A stretch of 64,000 bases of DNA from Streptococcus oralis subsp. dentisani. GTDB taxonomy: Bacteria; Bacillota; Bacilli; Lactobacillales; Streptococcaceae. Below, piece after piece: positions 53,678-64,000 of this stretch. A model generated the notes under the pieces. The model saw nothing but the letters and a program-made list of their open reading frames with translations. It searched no databases and was not told the DNA's origin. Position numbers and translations under genes: made by a program. The first letter of the stretch is position 1, and each line of letters starts with the position of its first letter. The DNA lies in contig NZ_NCUW01000030.1 in the NCBI RefSeq assembly GCF_002096335.1, positions 62,001-126,000 on the forward strand, read 5' to 3'.

Positions 53678-55321
53678 CATAGATGCGATTTTTTCTGGGT
53701 CTGGTGTAACGCGGAGGGTCTTTTGTCCTGTGTAGGTTACAAAGCCAGGTTTTCCACCAGTTGGTTTGTTGAGTTTCTTGACTTCAATCATATCCACCTG
53801 CACGAGATTTGACAAGCGCCCTTTGGAGAAATAGGCAGCCAGTTCCGCCGCATCTGTCTTGACTTCGTCAGAAGGATTGAGATTTCCTGAGATAACGACA
53901 TGACTTCCAGGAATGTTCTTGGCATGGAACCAAAGTTCCTCCTTGCGGGCCATTTTAAAGGTCAATTCTTCATTTTGAAGATTGTTTCGTCCGACATAGA
54001 TGATGGTTTTTCCGTCGCTAGCCAGATACTGTTCTGGTTTTTTGCGTTTGTGGATTTTCTCCCGCTGTCTTCTTCGGATGAAGCCTGTTTGGATCAATTC
54101 TTCACGGATTTCAGCGATTTCCTCTAGTCCAGCTTGACTGAGAACAGTTTCCACACTTTCCAGATAGAGAATGGTAGACTTGGTTTCTTCGATCAGCTCA
54201 GTCAGATATTTGACAGCTTCTTTGAGCTTCTGGTAGCGTTTAAAGTAGCGCTGGGCATTCTGACTGGGTGTTAGAGCCTTATCAAGAGCAATGGTGATAG
54301 GCTGATTGGTGTAGTAGTTGTCCAAGGTAACCTGGTCTTGGTCATTAGGCACTTGGTGGAGGAAGGTTGTCAGCAACTCTCCTTTTTGGCGAAACTCCTC
54401 AGCGTTGTCTGTCGCCAGTAATTCTTTTTCTTGTTTTTTTAGTTTGTGACGATTTTTCTGTAGTTCATTTTCAACACGTCGAATCAGTTCGCTGGCTTGT
54501 TGTTTAACGCGGTCGCGCTCGGCTTTATCCTTATAATAGGTATCTAAGAGATCCGAAAGGCTGGCAAAAGGCTCTCCTACACGATTGGCAAAAGGAACTG
54601 GACTGAAGGAAGTCTCCGTTAGGTAAGGTTTAGTTTCTTGTCCGAAAAAGTGCTGGAAAGTGGAGAGTTTATCACGAACCAAGAGCCTTTCCAGTTCGTT
54701 TGCGGTATCTCTTCCTAGACCTTGAAAAAGGCTTTGAAGATTTTTTGCAGTTAGTTCTTGGGTTTGCAAGATTTCAAAGAGTTTTTCATCCTTGATAGTA
54801 AAAGGATTGAGGGATCCCGTACTTGGAGGAGCGATATAGCTCGAGCCTGGAAGTAAGGTTCGGTAGCTATTTTGCGAAAAGCCAACGTGTTTGATGACTT
54901 CGAGGATTTTATGACTGCTTTTATCGACCAGTAGAATATTACTGTGTTTTCCCATGATTTCGATAATCAATGTAGCCTGAATATGGTCTCCAATCTCGTT
55001 TTTATTGGAAACAGTGATCTCCACGATACGGTCATTTTCCACTTGCTCTATCGACTCAATCAGGGCGCCTTGTAAATACTTTCTCAAAACCATGATAAAG
55101 GTGGAAGGTTGGGCTGGATTTTCAAAGGTCGTTTGGGTTAGCTGAATGCGTCCGAAAACTGGATGAGCAGAGAGGAGCAGGCGATGGCTTTGGCGATTAC
55201 TGCGGATTTGCAAGACCAACTCTTGTTCAAAAGGCTGATTGATTTTTTGGATGCGACCATTGACCAACTCGCTCCGCAATTCCTCAACCATGTGGTGTAA
55301 AAAAAATCCGTCAAATGACAT
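53666..55321 (-). CDS. pavA: Fibronectin-binding / Rqc2-family protein PavA
   Basis: PavA was described as a surface adherence factor in pneumococcus; its family (RqcH/NEMF) also rescues stalled 50S subunits by adding alanine tails. The 551-residue protein starts MSFDGFFLHHMVEELRSELV, has the NFACT-N domain, a coiled-coil middle (about 275-420) and the C-terminal NFACT-R domain with WFHAKNIPGSHVVI (DUF814). I chose the ATG at 55321, which has AAGGAGAG. A longer frame adds nine residues without support. Confidence 0.95.
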   Translation of the reverse strand: MSFDGFFLHHMVEELRSELVNGRIQKINQPFEQELVLQIRSNRQSHRLLLSAHPVFGRIQLTQTTFENPAQPSTFIMVLRKYLQGALIESIEQVENDRIVEITVSNKNEIGDHIQATLIIEIMGKHSNILLVDKSSHKILEVIKHVGFSQNSYRTLLPGSSYIAPPSTGSLNPFTIKDEKLFEILQTQELTAKNLQSLFQGLGRDTANELERLLVRDKLSTFQHFFGQETKPYLTETSFSPVPFANRVGEPFASLSDLLDTYYKDKAERDRVKQQASELIRRVENELQKNRHKLKKQEKELLATDNAEEFRQKGELLTTFLHQVPNDQDQVTLDNYYTNQPITIALDKALTPSQNAQRYFKRYQKLKEAVKYLTELIEETKSTILYLESVETVLSQAGLEEIAEIREELIQTGFIRRRQREKIHKRKKPEQYLASDGKTIIYVGRNNLQNEELTFKMARKEELWFHAKNIPGSHVVISGNLNPSDEVKTDAAELAAYFSKGRLSNLVQVDMIEVKKLNKPTGGKPGFVTYTGQKTLRVTPDPEKIASMKKS

Positions 55322-55351
55322 CGTTCTCTCCTTGTGATTGTATTCCATAGT

Positions 55352-55360
55352 ATTATATCA
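55352..55360 (-). promoter_or_regulatory. Extended -10 promoter of pavA
   Basis: On the minus strand TGATATAAT is an extended -10 box about 30 bp from the start codon. Confidence 0.65.
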
Positions 55361-55387
55361 AAAAGGTAGAATAAAATCATAGAAATA

Positions 55388-55396
55388 TGGTATAAT
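55388..55396 (+). promoter_or_regulatory. Extended -10 promoter of the ybeY operon
   Basis: TGGTATAAT lies 30 bp before ybeY and is divergent from the pavA promoter. Confidence 0.65.
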
Positions 55397-55425
55397 AAAG
55401 CCAAGTAAAGAGAATCGAGAAGCAC

Positions 55426-55923
55426 ATGTATATTGAAATGGTAGATGAAACTGGTCAAGTTTCACAAGAAATCTTGCAACAAACCCAAGATATTTTGGAA
55501 TTTGCAGCCCAAAAAATAGGAAAAGAAGACAAGGAGATGGCAGTTACTTTTGTGACCAATGAACGTAGCCACGAACTCAACCTCGAGTACCGTGATACGG
55601 ATCGTCCGACAGATGTCATTAGCCTTGAGTATAAGTCAGAATTGAACATTACTGTTGACGAGGAGGATTTGACAGACAATCCAGAATTGGCAGAAATGAT
55701 GTCTGAATTTGATGCCTATATTGGGGAACTTTTCATCTCTATCGATAAAGCGCATGAGCAGGCCGAGGAATACGGTCACAGCTTTGAGCGCGAGATGGGC
55801 TTCTTGGCAGTACACGGCTTTTTACATATCAACGGCTATGATCACTACACTTCGGAAGAAGAAGCGGAGATGTTCGGTTTACAAGAAGAAATTTTAACAG
55901 CCTATGGACTCACAAGACAATAA
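55426..55923 (+). CDS. ybeY: rRNA maturation endoribonuclease YbeY
   Basis: YbeY is a zinc-dependent endonuclease needed for 16S rRNA 3' processing. The 165-residue protein has the TDVISLEY region and the zinc motif [11 protein letters not shown] (His-x3-His-x5-His). It overlaps dgkA by 20 bp, at the head of the conserved ybeY-dgkA-era group. Confidence 0.96.
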   Translation: MYIEMVDETGQVSQEILQQTQDILEFAAQKIGKEDKEMAVTFVTNERSHELNLEYRDTDRPTDVISLEYKSELNITVDEEDLTDNPELAEMMSEFDAYIGELFISIDKAHEQAEEYGHSFEREMGFLAVHGFLHINGYDHYTSEEEAEMFGLQEEILTAYGLTRQ

Positions 55924-56299
55924 ACGAAAATGGAAAAATCGTGACCTTGTATCCAGTTTAGAATTTGCCCTTACAGGAATTCTGACTGCCATCAAGGAAG
56001 AACGCAATATGCGAAAACATGCAGTGACAGCTCTAGTGGTTATCCTTGCAGGTTTTGTTTTTCAGGTGTCACGGATCGAATGGCTCTTTCTCCTGATGAG
56101 CATTTTCTTGGTAGTAGCATTTGAAATTATGAACTCTGCCATTGAAAATGTGGTGGATCTAGCCAGTCACTATCACTTTTCTATGTTAGCAAAGAAAGCC
56201 AAGGACATGGCAGCAGGTGCCGTGCTTGTGGTCTCACTTTTTGCCGCTTTGACAGGTGCGCTTATATTTCTCCCACGCATTTGGGATTTACTATTTTAA
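55904..56299 (+). CDS. dgkA: Diacylglycerol/undecaprenol kinase
   Basis: In Gram-positive bacteria this enzyme phosphorylates undecaprenol for the cell-wall lipid carrier. The 131-residue protein has three membrane helices and the catalytic block [15 protein letters not shown] (about residues 68-82). It starts inside ybeY and is followed by era. Confidence 0.94.
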   Translation: MDSQDNKRKWKNRDLVSSLEFALTGILTAIKEERNMRKHAVTALVVILAGFVFQVSRIEWLFLLMSIFLVVAFEIMNSAIENVVDLASHYHFSMLAKKAKDMAAGAVLVVSLFAALTGALIFLPRIWDLLF

Positions 56300-56315
56300 A
56301 CAATAAGAGGAAATT

Positions 56316-57215
56316 ATGACATTTAAATCAGGCTTTGTAGCCATTTTAGGACGTCCCAATGTTGGGAAGTCAACCTTTTTAAATCACGTTATGGGGCAAA
56401 AGATTGCTATCATGAGTGACAAGGCGCAAACAACGCGCAATAAAATCATGGGGATTTACACCACGGATAAGGAACAAATCGTCTTTATCGACACACCAGG
56501 AATTCACAAGCCTAAAACAGCTCTTGGGGATTTCATGGTGGAATCTGCCTATAGTACCCTTCGTGAAGTGGATACTGTTCTATTCATGGTGCCAGCTGAT
56601 GAGCCACGTGGTAAAGGCGACGACATGATTATCGAGCGTCTGAAAGCAGCCAAGGTTCCAGTGATTTTGGTGGTCAATAAGATTGACAAGGTCCACCCAG
56701 ACCAACTTCTGGCTCAGATAGATGACTTCCGTAACCAGATGGACTTTAAGGAGATTGTGCCTATCTCAGCCCTTCAGGGAAATAATGTTTCTCGTCTAAT
56801 CGACATTCTTAGTGAAAATCTGGAGGAAGGTTTCCAGTATTTCCCAGCTGATCAAATCACAGACCACCCAGAGCGTTTCTTGGTCTCAGAGATGATTCGT
56901 GAGAAAGTTTTGCACCTAACTCGTGAAGAGATTCCTCACTCAGTCGCAGTAGTGGTTGACTCTATGAAACGTGACGAAGAGACAGACAAGGTTCATATCC
57001 GAGCTACCATCATGGTCGAGCGCGATAGCCAAAAGGGTATCATCATCGGTAAAGGTGGCGCTATGCTCAAGAAAATTGGGACTATGGCTCGTCGTGATAT
57101 CGAACTCATGCTAGGGGACAAGGTCTTCTTAGAAACTTGGGTCAAGGTCAAGAAAAACTGGCGTGATAAAAAGCTAGATTTGGCTGACTTTGGCTATAAT
57201 GAAAAAGAATACTAA
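56316..57215 (+). CDS. era: GTPase Era
   Basis: Era binds the 3' end of 16S rRNA and checks 30S maturation. The 299-residue protein has G1 GRPNVGKS, G3 DTPG, G4 NKID and the C-terminal KH domain with [11 protein letters not shown]. An AGAGGA site precedes the ATG. It is co-transcribed with ybeY, which acts in the same process. Confidence 0.97.
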   Translation: MTFKSGFVAILGRPNVGKSTFLNHVMGQKIAIMSDKAQTTRNKIMGIYTTDKEQIVFIDTPGIHKPKTALGDFMVESAYSTLREVDTVLFMVPADEPRGKGDDMIIERLKAAKVPVILVVNKIDKVHPDQLLAQIDDFRNQMDFKEIVPISALQGNNVSRLIDILSENLEEGFQYFPADQITDHPERFLVSEMIREKVLHLTREEIPHSVAVVVDSMKRDEETDKVHIRATIMVERDSQKGIIIGKGGAMLKKIGTMARRDIELMLGDKVFLETWVKVKKNWRDKKLDLADFGYNEKEY

Positions 57216-57263
57216 GTAGAGGTGGGCTCATGCCTGCTTCTTGTTTTTACAGAAGGAGGACTT

Positions 57264-58088
57264 ATGCCTGAATTACCTGAGGTTGAAACGGTTCGTCGTG
57301 GCTTAGAAAAATTGATTTTAGGAAAGAAGATTTCTAATATAGAGATTGCTTATTCTAAGATGATCAAGACAGATTTGGACGAGTTTCAAAAGGGAGTGCC
57401 TGGTCAGATTGTTGAGTCCATGGGGCGTCGTGGAAAATATCTACTTTTTTACCTGACTGACAAGGTCTTGATTTCTCATTTGCGAATGGAAGGCAAGTAT
57501 TTTTACTATCCAGACCAGGTACCTGAACGCAAGCATGCCCATGTTTTCATTCAGTTTGAAGATGGTGGTACACTTGTTTATGAGGATGTACGTAAGTTTG
57601 GCACTATGGAACTGCTGGCACCCGACCTATTGGAAGCCTACTTTGTTTCTAAAAAATTAGGGCCTGAACCAAGAGAGCAAGACTTTGATTTGCAGTCCTT
57701 TCAAGCTGCCCTAGCCAAATCTAAAAAGCCTATCAAATCCCATCTTTTAGATCAGACCTTGGTAGCTGGCCTGGGAAATATCTATGTGGATGAGGTCCTC
57801 TGGCGGGCTCAGGTCCATCCAGCTAGAGCTTCCCAAACTTTGACAGTAGCAGAAGCGACAGCCATTCATGACCAGACCATTGCTGTTTTGGGACAGGCTG
57901 TTGAAAAAGGCGGATCAACCATTCGAACCTATACCAATGCCTTTGGCGAAGATGGAACCATGCAGGATTTTCATCAGGTCTATGATAAGGCTGGTCAAGC
58001 ATGTTCATGCTGTGGCACCATCATTGAGAAATTCCAGCTTGGCGGAAGGGGAACTCATTTTTGTCCCCAGTGTCAAAGGAGGGACTGA
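57264..58088 (+). CDS. mutM: Formamidopyrimidine-DNA glycosylase
   Basis: MutM removes oxidised purines such as 8-oxoguanine. The 274-residue enzyme starts [18 protein letters not shown], where Pro2 is the catalytic N-terminus after Met removal. It has the [17 protein letters not shown] helix-two-turn-helix and ends in a zinc finger (CSCCGTI then CPQCQ). The start at 57264 follows AAGGAGGA. Its TGA shares one base with the coaE ATG. Confidence 0.97.
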   Translation: MPELPEVETVRRGLEKLILGKKISNIEIAYSKMIKTDLDEFQKGVPGQIVESMGRRGKYLLFYLTDKVLISHLRMEGKYFYYPDQVPERKHAHVFIQFEDGGTLVYEDVRKFGTMELLAPDLLEAYFVSKKLGPEPREQDFDLQSFQAALAKSKKPIKSHLLDQTLVAGLGNIYVDEVLWRAQVHPARASQTLTVAEATAIHDQTIAVLGQAVEKGGSTIRTYTNAFGEDGTMQDFHQVYDKAGQACSCCGTIIEKFQLGGRGTHFCPQCQRRD

Positions 58089-58693
58089 TGGGAAAAATCA
58101 TCGGAATCACAGGGGGCATCGCCTCTGGTAAGTCAACTGTGACAAATTTTCTGAGACAGCAAGGCTTTCAAGTGGTGGATGCCGACGCAGTTGTTCACCA
58201 GCTACAGAAACCTGGAGGCCGTCTGTATCAGGTCTTAGTTCAGCACTTTGGACAGGAAATTCTCTTAGAAAATGGAGAACTCAATCGCCCTCTCCTAGCT
58301 AGTCTCATCTTTTCAAAAACTGAAGAGCGGGAATGGTCTAAGCAAACACAAGGAGAGATTATTCGTGAGGAACTGGCAGCATTGCGAGATCAGTTAGCTC
58401 AGACAGAAGCGATTTTTTTCATGGATATTCCCCTACTTTTTGAGCAAGACTATGCCAACTGGTTTGATGAAACGTGGTTGGTCTATGTGGATCGAGATGT
58501 TCAGGTGGAACGTTTCATGAAACGGAATCAGCTTTCTAAGGAAGTCGCCGAGTCGCGTCTGGCAATCCAGTGGTCTTTAGAAGAAAAAAAGGGCTTGGCG
58601 ACTCATGTCCTAGATAACAATGGCAGTCGTGATCAGCTTGTGAGTCAAGTAGTGAAGTTACTTGAAGGAGGCGATGGTTGTGCAAGAGATTAG
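58088..58693 (+). CDS. coaE: Dephospho-CoA kinase
   Basis: CoaE carries out the last step of coenzyme A synthesis. The 201-residue protein begins [20 protein letters not shown] with the P-loop, then VDADAVVHQL and the MDIPLLFE segment. The ATG overlaps the mutM stop (TGATG), as in pneumococcus. Confidence 0.96.
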   Translation: MGKIIGITGGIASGKSTVTNFLRQQGFQVVDADAVVHQLQKPGGRLYQVLVQHFGQEILLENGELNRPLLASLIFSKTEEREWSKQTQGEIIREELAALRDQLAQTEAIFFMDIPLLFEQDYANWFDETWLVYVDRDVQVERFMKRNQLSKEVAESRLAIQWSLEEKKGLATHVLDNNGSRDQLVSQVVKLLEGGDGCARD

Positions 58694-59879
58694 TTGGAAA
58701 GGTAATCTTCGTGTCGCCTGGTTTGGTAGTTTTCTAACTGGGGCTAGTATATCCTTAGTCGTCCCTTTTATGCCTATCTTTGTAGAGCAGTTGGGAATCG
58801 AAAGGGATCAGGTTGCTTTTTATGCTGGATTAGCCATCTCAATTTCGGCTGTTTCAGCAGCTTTGATTTCCCCGATCTGGGGTATTCTTGCTGACAAGTA
58901 CGGTCGAAAACCCATGATGATTCGAGCTGGACTTGCTATGACCATCACCATGGGAGGCTTGGCCTTTGTTCCAAATATCTATTGGTTAATCTTTCTTAGA
59001 TTATTAAATGGTGTATTTACAGGTTTCGTACCAAATGCGACGGCTTTAATAGCCAGTCAAGTTCCTAAGGATAAGTCGGGCTATGCTTTGGGGACTTTAT
59101 CAACTGGGGTAGTAGCTGGAACCCTAACGGGCCCCTTTGTGGGGGGCTTGATTGCTGAAATTTTTGGTATCCGCAATGTTTTTTTATTGGTAGGTGGCTT
59201 CTTGTTTTTGGCTGCGATCTTAACCATTTTCTTCATCAAGGAAGATTTTCAACCAGTAGCTAAGGAGAAAGCAATACCAACAAAGGAGTTGTTCGGTTCA
59301 ATCAAGCACTCTCATCTTTTGATTAATCTGTTTTTAACTAGTTTTGTCATTCAATTTTCAGCTCAATCAATTGGTCCTATCCTGACTCTCTATGTGCGGG
59401 ACTTAGGGCAGACTGAAAATCTCCTCTTTGTATCTGGTTTGATAGTATCCAGTATGGGATTTTCTAGCATGATGAGTGCTGGAGTGATGGGAAAACTAGG
59501 AGATAAGGTGGGAAATCATCGCCTACTACTTGTTGCCCAGTTTTATTCGGCTCTTATTTATCTCCTCTGTGCCAATGCGACTAGCCCTCTGGAGTTAGGA
59601 TTTTATCGTTTTCTATTTGGTTTGGGAACGGGTGCCCTGATACCAGGTGTTAATGCATTACTTAGTAAGATGACTCCCAAAGTAGGCATTTCAAGGATTT
59701 TTGCATTTAATCAAGTCTTTTTCTATCTTGGAGGTGTTGTTGGTCCCATGACTGGTTCAGCAGTAGCAGGGCAATTCGGATACCACTCTGTTTTTTATGC
59801 TACAGCAGCCTGTGTAGCTCTCAGTTGTTTATTCAATTTAGTTCAATTTAGATCGTTATTAAAAGTAAAGGAAATCTAG
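58674..59879 (+). CDS. pmrA: MFS multidrug efflux protein PmrA
   Basis: PmrA is the pneumococcal-type 12-helix major facilitator efflux pump associated with fluoroquinolone and dye export. The 401-residue protein has the loop 2-3 motif [13 protein letters not shown] and the antiporter motif C region [15 protein letters not shown]. The ATG at 58674 lies inside coaE behind GGAGG; GTG at 58680 is an alternative. Its stop overlaps rpmG. Confidence 0.94.
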
Positions 59880-60028
59880 TGCGAGTAAAAATCAATCTCA
59901 AATGCTCCTCTTGTGGCAGCATCAATTATCTAACCAGTAAGAACTCCAAAACCCATCCAGACAAGATAGAAGTTTTAAAGTATTGTCCCAAGGAAAGAAA
60001 AGTAACCCTACATCTTGAATCTAAGTAG
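59879..60028 (+). CDS. rpmG: 50S ribosomal protein L33
   Basis: A 49-residue frame starts at GTG (59879-59881), overlapping the pmrA stop by one base (TAGTG). The protein reads [20 protein letters not shown] and continues to [16 protein letters not shown], typical of the cysteine-containing L33 form (CxxC near the start, Cys36 later). It is short and easily missed. It lies next to secG as in pneumococcus. Confidence 0.93.
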
Positions 60029-60067
60029 AATTTATGGTAAAATAATAGGGATTTTAAGGAGTTTGAT

Positions 60068-60301
60068 ATGTATAACCTATTATTAACCATTTTATTAGTA
60101 TTATCTGTTGTGATTGTGATTGCGATTTTTATGCAACCAACTAAAAACCAATCCAGCAATGTATTTGATGCCAGCTCAGGTGATTTGTTTGAACGTAGTA
60201 AAGCGCGTGGTTTTGAAGCTGTGATGCAACGTTTGACAGGTATTTTAGTCTTTTTCTGGCTAGCCATTGCCTTAGCATTGACGGTATTATCAAGTAGATA
60301 A
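60068..60301 (+). CDS. secG: Preprotein translocase subunit SecG
   Basis: SecG is the small accessory subunit of the SecYEG channel. The 77-residue protein has two membrane helices (about 1-20 and 55-74) around a loop with SSNVFDASSGDLFERSKARG, the family signature region. AAGGAG precedes the ATG. A hairpin lies just downstream. Confidence 0.93.
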   Translation: MYNLLLTILLVLSVVIVIAIFMQPTKNQSSNVFDASSGDLFERSKARGFEAVMQRLTGILVFFWLAIALALTVLSSR

Positions 60302-60303
60302 GA

Positions 60304-60333
60304 AATGGGCGAGACTAGGTCTTAGCCTATTTT
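60304..60333 (+). terminator. Possible terminator after secG
   Basis: GGGCGAGAC pairs imperfectly with GTCTTAGCC and is followed by TATTTTTATTTT. Confidence 0.5.
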
Positions 60334-60396
60334 TATTTTGAATAATGTTTACTAAAGTTATCCATCAAAAAAATTATAAAAATCTAGAAAGAAAAC

Positions 60397-62754
60397 ATGA
60401 AAGATAAAATTAAAGAATATTTGCAAGAGAAGGGGCGCGTGACGGTAAATGACCTGGCTCAGGCTCTCGGAAAGGATGGATCCAAGGATTTCCGTGAGTT
60501 GATTAAAACCCTGTCTCTGATGGAAAGAAAGCACCAGATTCGATTTGGAGAAGATGGTAGCTTATGTCTGGACCAAAAGAAGAAACATGAGATTACTCTC
60601 AAGGGGATTTTTCATGCCCATAAAAATGGCTTTGGCTTTGTCAGTCTGGAAGGCGAGGAGGACGACCTTTTTGTAGGAAAAAACGATGTCAACTATGCCA
60701 TTGATGGCGATACGGTTGAGGTTGTCATCAAGAAAGTCGCTGATCGTAACAAGGGAACAGCGGCGGAAGCCAAAATTATCGATATCCTAGAGCATAGTCT
60801 GACAACAGTTGTCGGCCAAATCGTTCTAGATCAGGAAAAGCCCAAGTATGCGGGTTATATCCGTTCAAAAAATCAGAAAGTCAGCCAACCCATCTATGTT
60901 AAGAAACCAGCCCTCAAACTTGATGGAACAGAAGTTCTCAAGGTCTTTATCGATAAATATCCAAGTAAGAAACACGATTTCTTTGTCGCTAGTGTGCTGG
61001 ACGTGGTGGGACACTCGACTGATGCTGGGATTGATGTCCTTGAAGTCTTGGAGTCCATGGATATTGTTTCAGAATTTCCAGAGGCTGTTTTAAAAGAAGC
61101 AGAAAGTGTGCCTGATGCTCCCACAGAAAAGGATATGGAAGGGCGTCTTGATTTGAGAGATGAGCTTACATTTACTATTGACGGTGCGGATGCCAAGGAC
61201 TTGGACGACGCAGTTCACATCAAGCCTTTGAAAAATGGCAATATCGAACTCGGAGTTCACATCGCGGATGTTTCCTACTATGTGACTGAGGGTTCTGCTC
61301 TTGACAAGGAAGCCCTTAACCGCGCGACGTCTGTCTATGTGACAGACCGAGTAGTGCCAATGCTACCAGAACGCCTTTCAAACGGCATCTGCTCTCTCAA
61401 TCCTCAAGTTGACCGCCTGACCCAGTCTGCCATTATGGAAATTGATAAGCATGGTCATGTAGTCAACTACACCATCACACAAACGGTTATCAAGACAAGT
61501 TTTCGTATGACCTATAGCGCTGTCAATGACATTCTGGCTGGCGATGAGGAAAAGAGACAAGAGTATAAGAAAATTGTTCCTAGTATCGAGTTAATGGCCA
61601 AGCTTCATGAAAGGCTAGAAAACATGCGTGAGAAACGTGGTGCCCTTAATTTTGATACCAGTGAAGCTAAGATTTTGGTGGATAAAAAAGGAAAGCCAGT
61701 TGATATCGTTCTTCGACATCGTGGGACTGCAGAACGGATGATTGAGTCCTTCATGTTGATGGCCAACGAAACAGTTGCGGAACACTTTAGCAAGCTGGAT
61801 CTACCTTTTATCTATCGTATCCATGAGGAACCGAAAGCTGAAAAAATTCAGAAATTTATTGATTACGCTTCAAGTTTTGGATTGCGTATCTATGGAACTG
61901 CCAGTGAGATTAGCCAAGAGGCCCTCCAAGACATCATGCGTACTGTTGAGGGAGAGCCCTATGCAGATGTCTTGTCCATGATGCTTCTCCGTTCTATGCA
62001 ACAAGCTCGTTATTCGGAGCATAACCACGGTCACTATGGGTTGGCTGCGGACTACTACACCCACTTTACAAGTCCGATTCGTCGTTATCCTGACCTCTTG
62101 GTACATCGGATGATTCGCGACTATGGGCGTTCCAAGGAAATAGCAGAGCATTTTGAGCAAGTGATTCCAGAGATTGCGACCCAGTCTTCCAATCGTGAGC
62201 GTCGTGCCATCGAGGCAGAGCGTGAAGTCGAAGCCATGAAAAAGGCTGAGTACATGGAAGAATATGTGGGCGAAGAGTACGATGCGGTTGTATCCAGCAT
62301 TGTCAAGTTTGGTCTCTTTGTCGAATTACCAAATACAGTCGAAGGTTTGATTCACATTACCAATCTTCCTGAATTTTATCATTTCAACGAGCGTGATTTG
62401 ACTCTTCGTGGAGAGAAGTCAGGAATAACCTTCCGTGTGGGGCAACAGATTCGCATTCGCGTTGAAAGAGCGGATAAGACGACAGGTGAGATTGACTTCT
62501 CTTATATCCCAAGTGAGTTTGATGTCATTGAAAAAGGCTTGAAACAACAGGCTGGTCGCAAAGAAAGAGGGCGCGGTTCAAGTCGTCGCTCAGATAAGAA
62601 GGAAGACAAGAAGAAACAAGGTCGTTTTAATGATAAGCGCAAATCGTCTTCTAAAGACAAAAAGAAAAAGGGTAAGAAACCATTTTACAAAGAAGTAGCT
62701 AAGAAAGGAGCCAAGCATGGCAAAGGGCGAGGGAAAGGTCGTCGCACAAAATAA
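60397..62754 (+). CDS. rnr: Ribonuclease R
   Basis: RNase R is a processive 3'-5' exoribonuclease able to degrade structured RNA. It works with SmpB-tmRNA in degrading non-stop mRNAs. The 785-residue protein has an N-terminal winged helix, cold-shock domains, and the RNB catalytic domain (about 245-580) with [14 protein letters not shown] holding the metal-binding aspartates. An S1 domain (about 625-705) and a long Lys/Arg/Gly-rich tail follow. The tail overlaps smpB by 38 bp. Confidence 0.97.
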   Translation: MKDKIKEYLQEKGRVTVNDLAQALGKDGSKDFRELIKTLSLMERKHQIRFGEDGSLCLDQKKKHEITLKGIFHAHKNGFGFVSLEGEEDDLFVGKNDVNYAIDGDTVEVVIKKVADRNKGTAAEAKIIDILEHSLTTVVGQIVLDQEKPKYAGYIRSKNQKVSQPIYVKKPALKLDGTEVLKVFIDKYPSKKHDFFVASVLDVVGHSTDAGIDVLEVLESMDIVSEFPEAVLKEAESVPDAPTEKDMEGRLDLRDELTFTIDGADAKDLDDAVHIKPLKNGNIELGVHIADVSYYVTEGSALDKEALNRATSVYVTDRVVPMLPERLSNGICSLNPQVDRLTQSAIMEIDKHGHVVNYTITQTVIKTSFRMTYSAVNDILAGDEEKRQEYKKIVPSIELMAKLHERLENMREKRGALNFDTSEAKILVDKKGKPVDIVLRHRGTAERMIESFMLMANETVAEHFSKLDLPFIYRIHEEPKAEKIQKFIDYASSFGLRIYGTASEISQEALQDIMRTVEGEPYADVLSMMLLRSMQQARYSEHNHGHYGLAADYYTHFTSPIRRYPDLLVHRMIRDYGRSKEIAEHFEQVIPEIATQSSNRERRAIEAEREVEAMKKAEYMEEYVGEEYDAVVSSIVKFGLFVELPNTVEGLIHITNLPEFYHFNERDLTLRGEKSGITFRVGQQIRIRVERADKTTGEIDFSYIPSEFDVIEKGLKQQAGRKERGRGSSRRSDKKEDKKKQGRFNDKRKSSSKDKKKKGKKPFYKEVAKKGAKHGKGRGKGRRTK

Positions 62755-63184
62755 AAAAGCGCACCACGACTATACAATCGTAGATACGCTAGAGGCAGGA
62801 ATGGTCCTGACAGGAACGGAAATCAAGAGTGTTCGAGCGGCTAGAATCAATCTCAAGGATGGCTTTGCCCAAGTAAAAAATGGGGAAGTCTGGTTGAGCA
62901 ATGTTCATATTGCTCCTTACGAAGAGGGCAATATCTGGAATCAGGAGCCAGAACGCCGTCGCAAACTCCTGCTCCATAAGAAGCAAATCCAAAAATTGGA
63001 ACAAGAAACCAAAGGAACAGGAATGACCCTAGTTCCCCTCAAAGTCTATCTCAAAGATGGCTATGCCAAACTCCTTTTAGGCCTTGCCAAAGGGAAACAT
63101 GACTATGACAAACGGGAGTCGATCAAGCGACGTGAACAAAATCGTGACATCGCGCGTGTGATGAAAGCTGTGAACCAGCGATAA
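62717..63184 (+). CDS. smpB: SsrA-binding protein SmpB
   Basis: SmpB brings tmRNA to stalled ribosomes for trans-translation. The 155-residue protein has [20 protein letters not shown], the [16 protein letters not shown] block and the basic C-terminal tail [20 protein letters not shown] that enters the mRNA channel. It starts inside rnr, which couples the rescue factor to its partner nuclease. No tmRNA gene is seen in this window. Confidence 0.97.
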   Translation: MAKGEGKVVAQNKKAHHDYTIVDTLEAGMVLTGTEIKSVRAARINLKDGFAQVKNGEVWLSNVHIAPYEEGNIWNQEPERRRKLLLHKKQIQKLEQETKGTGMTLVPLKVYLKDGYAKLLLGLAKGKHDYDKRESIKRREQNRDIARVMKAVNQR

Positions 63185-63198
63185 GAAGAGGAATAATA

Positions 63199-64000
63199 AT
63201 GGAAAAACTAATCGCCTATAAACGCATGCCCTTGTGGAATAAACAAACAATGCCCGAAGCTGTCCAGCAGAAGCACAATACCAAAGTGGGTACTTGGGGC
63301 AAGATTACAGTTGTAAAAGGAGCACTCAAGTTTATTGAGTTGACAGAGGATGGTGAGGTTCTAGCTGAACACCTTTTCCAAGCAGGGGCCGACAATCCCA
63401 TGGCGCAACCGCAAGCCTGGCATCGAGTAGAGGCAGCCACAGATGATGTAGAATGGTACTTGGAGTTTTATTGTAGACCCGAGGATTACTTTTCTAAGAA
63501 GTACCAGACCAATCCAGTCCATTCAGAGGTTCTAGAGGCCATGCAGACGGTAAAACCTGGAAGAGCCTTGGACTTGGGTTGTGGTCAAGGCCGTAACGCT
63601 CTCTTTTTAGCCCAGCAAGGTTTTGATGTGACAGCTGTGGATCAAAATGAACTATCTCTTGAAATCTTGCAAAGTATCGTAGAGCAAGAGGATCTAGACA
63701 TGCCTGTTGGACTTTATGATATCAATTCAGCCAGCATTAGGCAAGTCTATGATTTTATCGTTTCAACAGTTGTTCTCATGTTTCTTCAAGCGGACCGTAT
63801 TCCAGCTATCATCCAAAATATGCAGGAGAAAACTACGGTCGGTGGCTACAACCTCATCGTCTGTGCCATGGACACGGAGGATTATCCTTGCTCGGTTAAC
63901 TTCCCATTCACCTTTAAAGAAGGGGAATTGGCTGACTACTATAAGGAGTGGGAGTTGGTCAAGTACAATGAAAATCCAGGACATCTGCATCGTCGCGATG
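63199..64000 (+). CDS. tehB: TehB-like SAM-dependent methyltransferase (cut by window end)
   Basis: The frame begins MEKLIAYKRMPLWNKQTMPE behind GAGGAATAATA and stays open to the window end (about 267 codons). An N-terminal cupin-like domain (about 1-95) is followed by a class I methyltransferase domain with LDLGCGQGRNALFLAQQGF (about 125-143). It matches TehB of tellurite resistance, which methylates tellurite or selenite using SAM. The natural role is unknown. The last residues are missing. Confidence 0.92.
   Translation, partial: MEKLIAYKRMPLWNKQTMPEAVQQKHNTKVGTWGKITVVKGALKFIELTEDGEVLAEHLFQAGADNPMAQPQAWHRVEAATDDVEWYLEFYCRPEDYFSKKYQTNPVHSEVLEAMQTVKPGRALDLGCGQGRNALFLAQQGFDVTAVDQNELSLEILQSIVEQEDLDMPVGLYDINSASIRQVYDFIVSTVVLMFLQADRIPAIIQNMQEKTTVGGYNLIVCAMDTEDYPCSVNFPFTFKEGELADYYKEWELVKYNENPGHLHRRD

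Overview
This window is chromosomal DNA of a mitis-group Streptococcus (S. mitis / S. oralis / S. pneumoniae relatives). The evidence is low GC, a LytB-type choline-binding glucosaminidase, PavA, PmrA, CiaRH, a ComX-type cin-box in front of comEA-comEC, and a YSIRK/LPXTG surface protein. Many products read almost like pneumococcal ones. The gene order is only partly pneumococcal: as I recall it, lytB and pavA are close neighbours in S. pneumoniae, whereas here about 40 kb lies between them. I do not assign a species.

Layout. 0-13.4 kb holds alanine dehydrogenase (cut by the window edge), an unrecognised gene, a GNAT acetyltransferase, comEA-comEC for DNA uptake, a decayed lactococcin-972-like bacteriocin gene with its intact ABC transporter pair, the IF3-L35-L20 operon with an attenuated leader, a glyoxalase-like gene, the PyrR-controlled pyrK-pyrDB operon, and lytB. 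13.4-18.9 kb is an AT-rich accessory stretch with a membrane-protein gene frameshifted near its start, a DUF6572-like protein, two related membrane-anchored proteins of unknown function, gene debris and a TPM-domain protein. 19-24.5 kb holds HAD and HD hydrolases, DUF1934, an RNA helicase with an oxidoreductase, and a YoaK-type membrane protein. 24.5-25.7 kb is rplU-prp-rpmA with an L21-type leader.

26-35.5 kb is one 3139-residue cell-wall-anchored protein that joins a GH20 and a GH84 glycosidase, with carbohydrate-binding-like modules and four G5 repeats. It has a strong promoter and a perfect CcpA (cre) site, so it is probably a host-glycan-foraging enzyme under catabolite control. A DNase fragment follows. 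35.9-39.4 kb is a compact operon of six small housekeeping or accessory genes. 39.5-44.2 kb is pepN and ciaRH. 44.3-46.7 kb holds a DUF3270 protein and an ABC exporter pair whose leader can form alternative hairpins. 46.8-53.6 kb holds a U32 peptidase-like gene with an apparently leaderless promoter, then a nucleoside-salvage group (rpiA, deoB, a DUF1697 gene, punA, a frameshifted ClC channel gene, deoD).

53.7-64 kb is the familiar pavA / ybeY-dgkA-era-mutM-coaE-pmrA-rpmG-secG-rnr-smpB-tehB block. It combines ribosome maturation and rescue, DNA repair, secretion and efflux; tehB is cut by the window end.

The strongest unexplained signal is at 52581-52906, between the broken ClC gene and deoD. 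One partial and two complete tandem copies of a roughly 120-bp element fold into the same architecture. Helices change sequence but keep pairing, while the internal-loop bases stay the same, as expected of a selected structured RNA or a hairpin-type mobile repeat. Other signals of note are an AUA start for IF3, a 10-bp closing helix around the PyrR attenuator, a PEP-synthase-like protein whose catalytic cysteine is alanine, and the orphan bacteriocin transporter.
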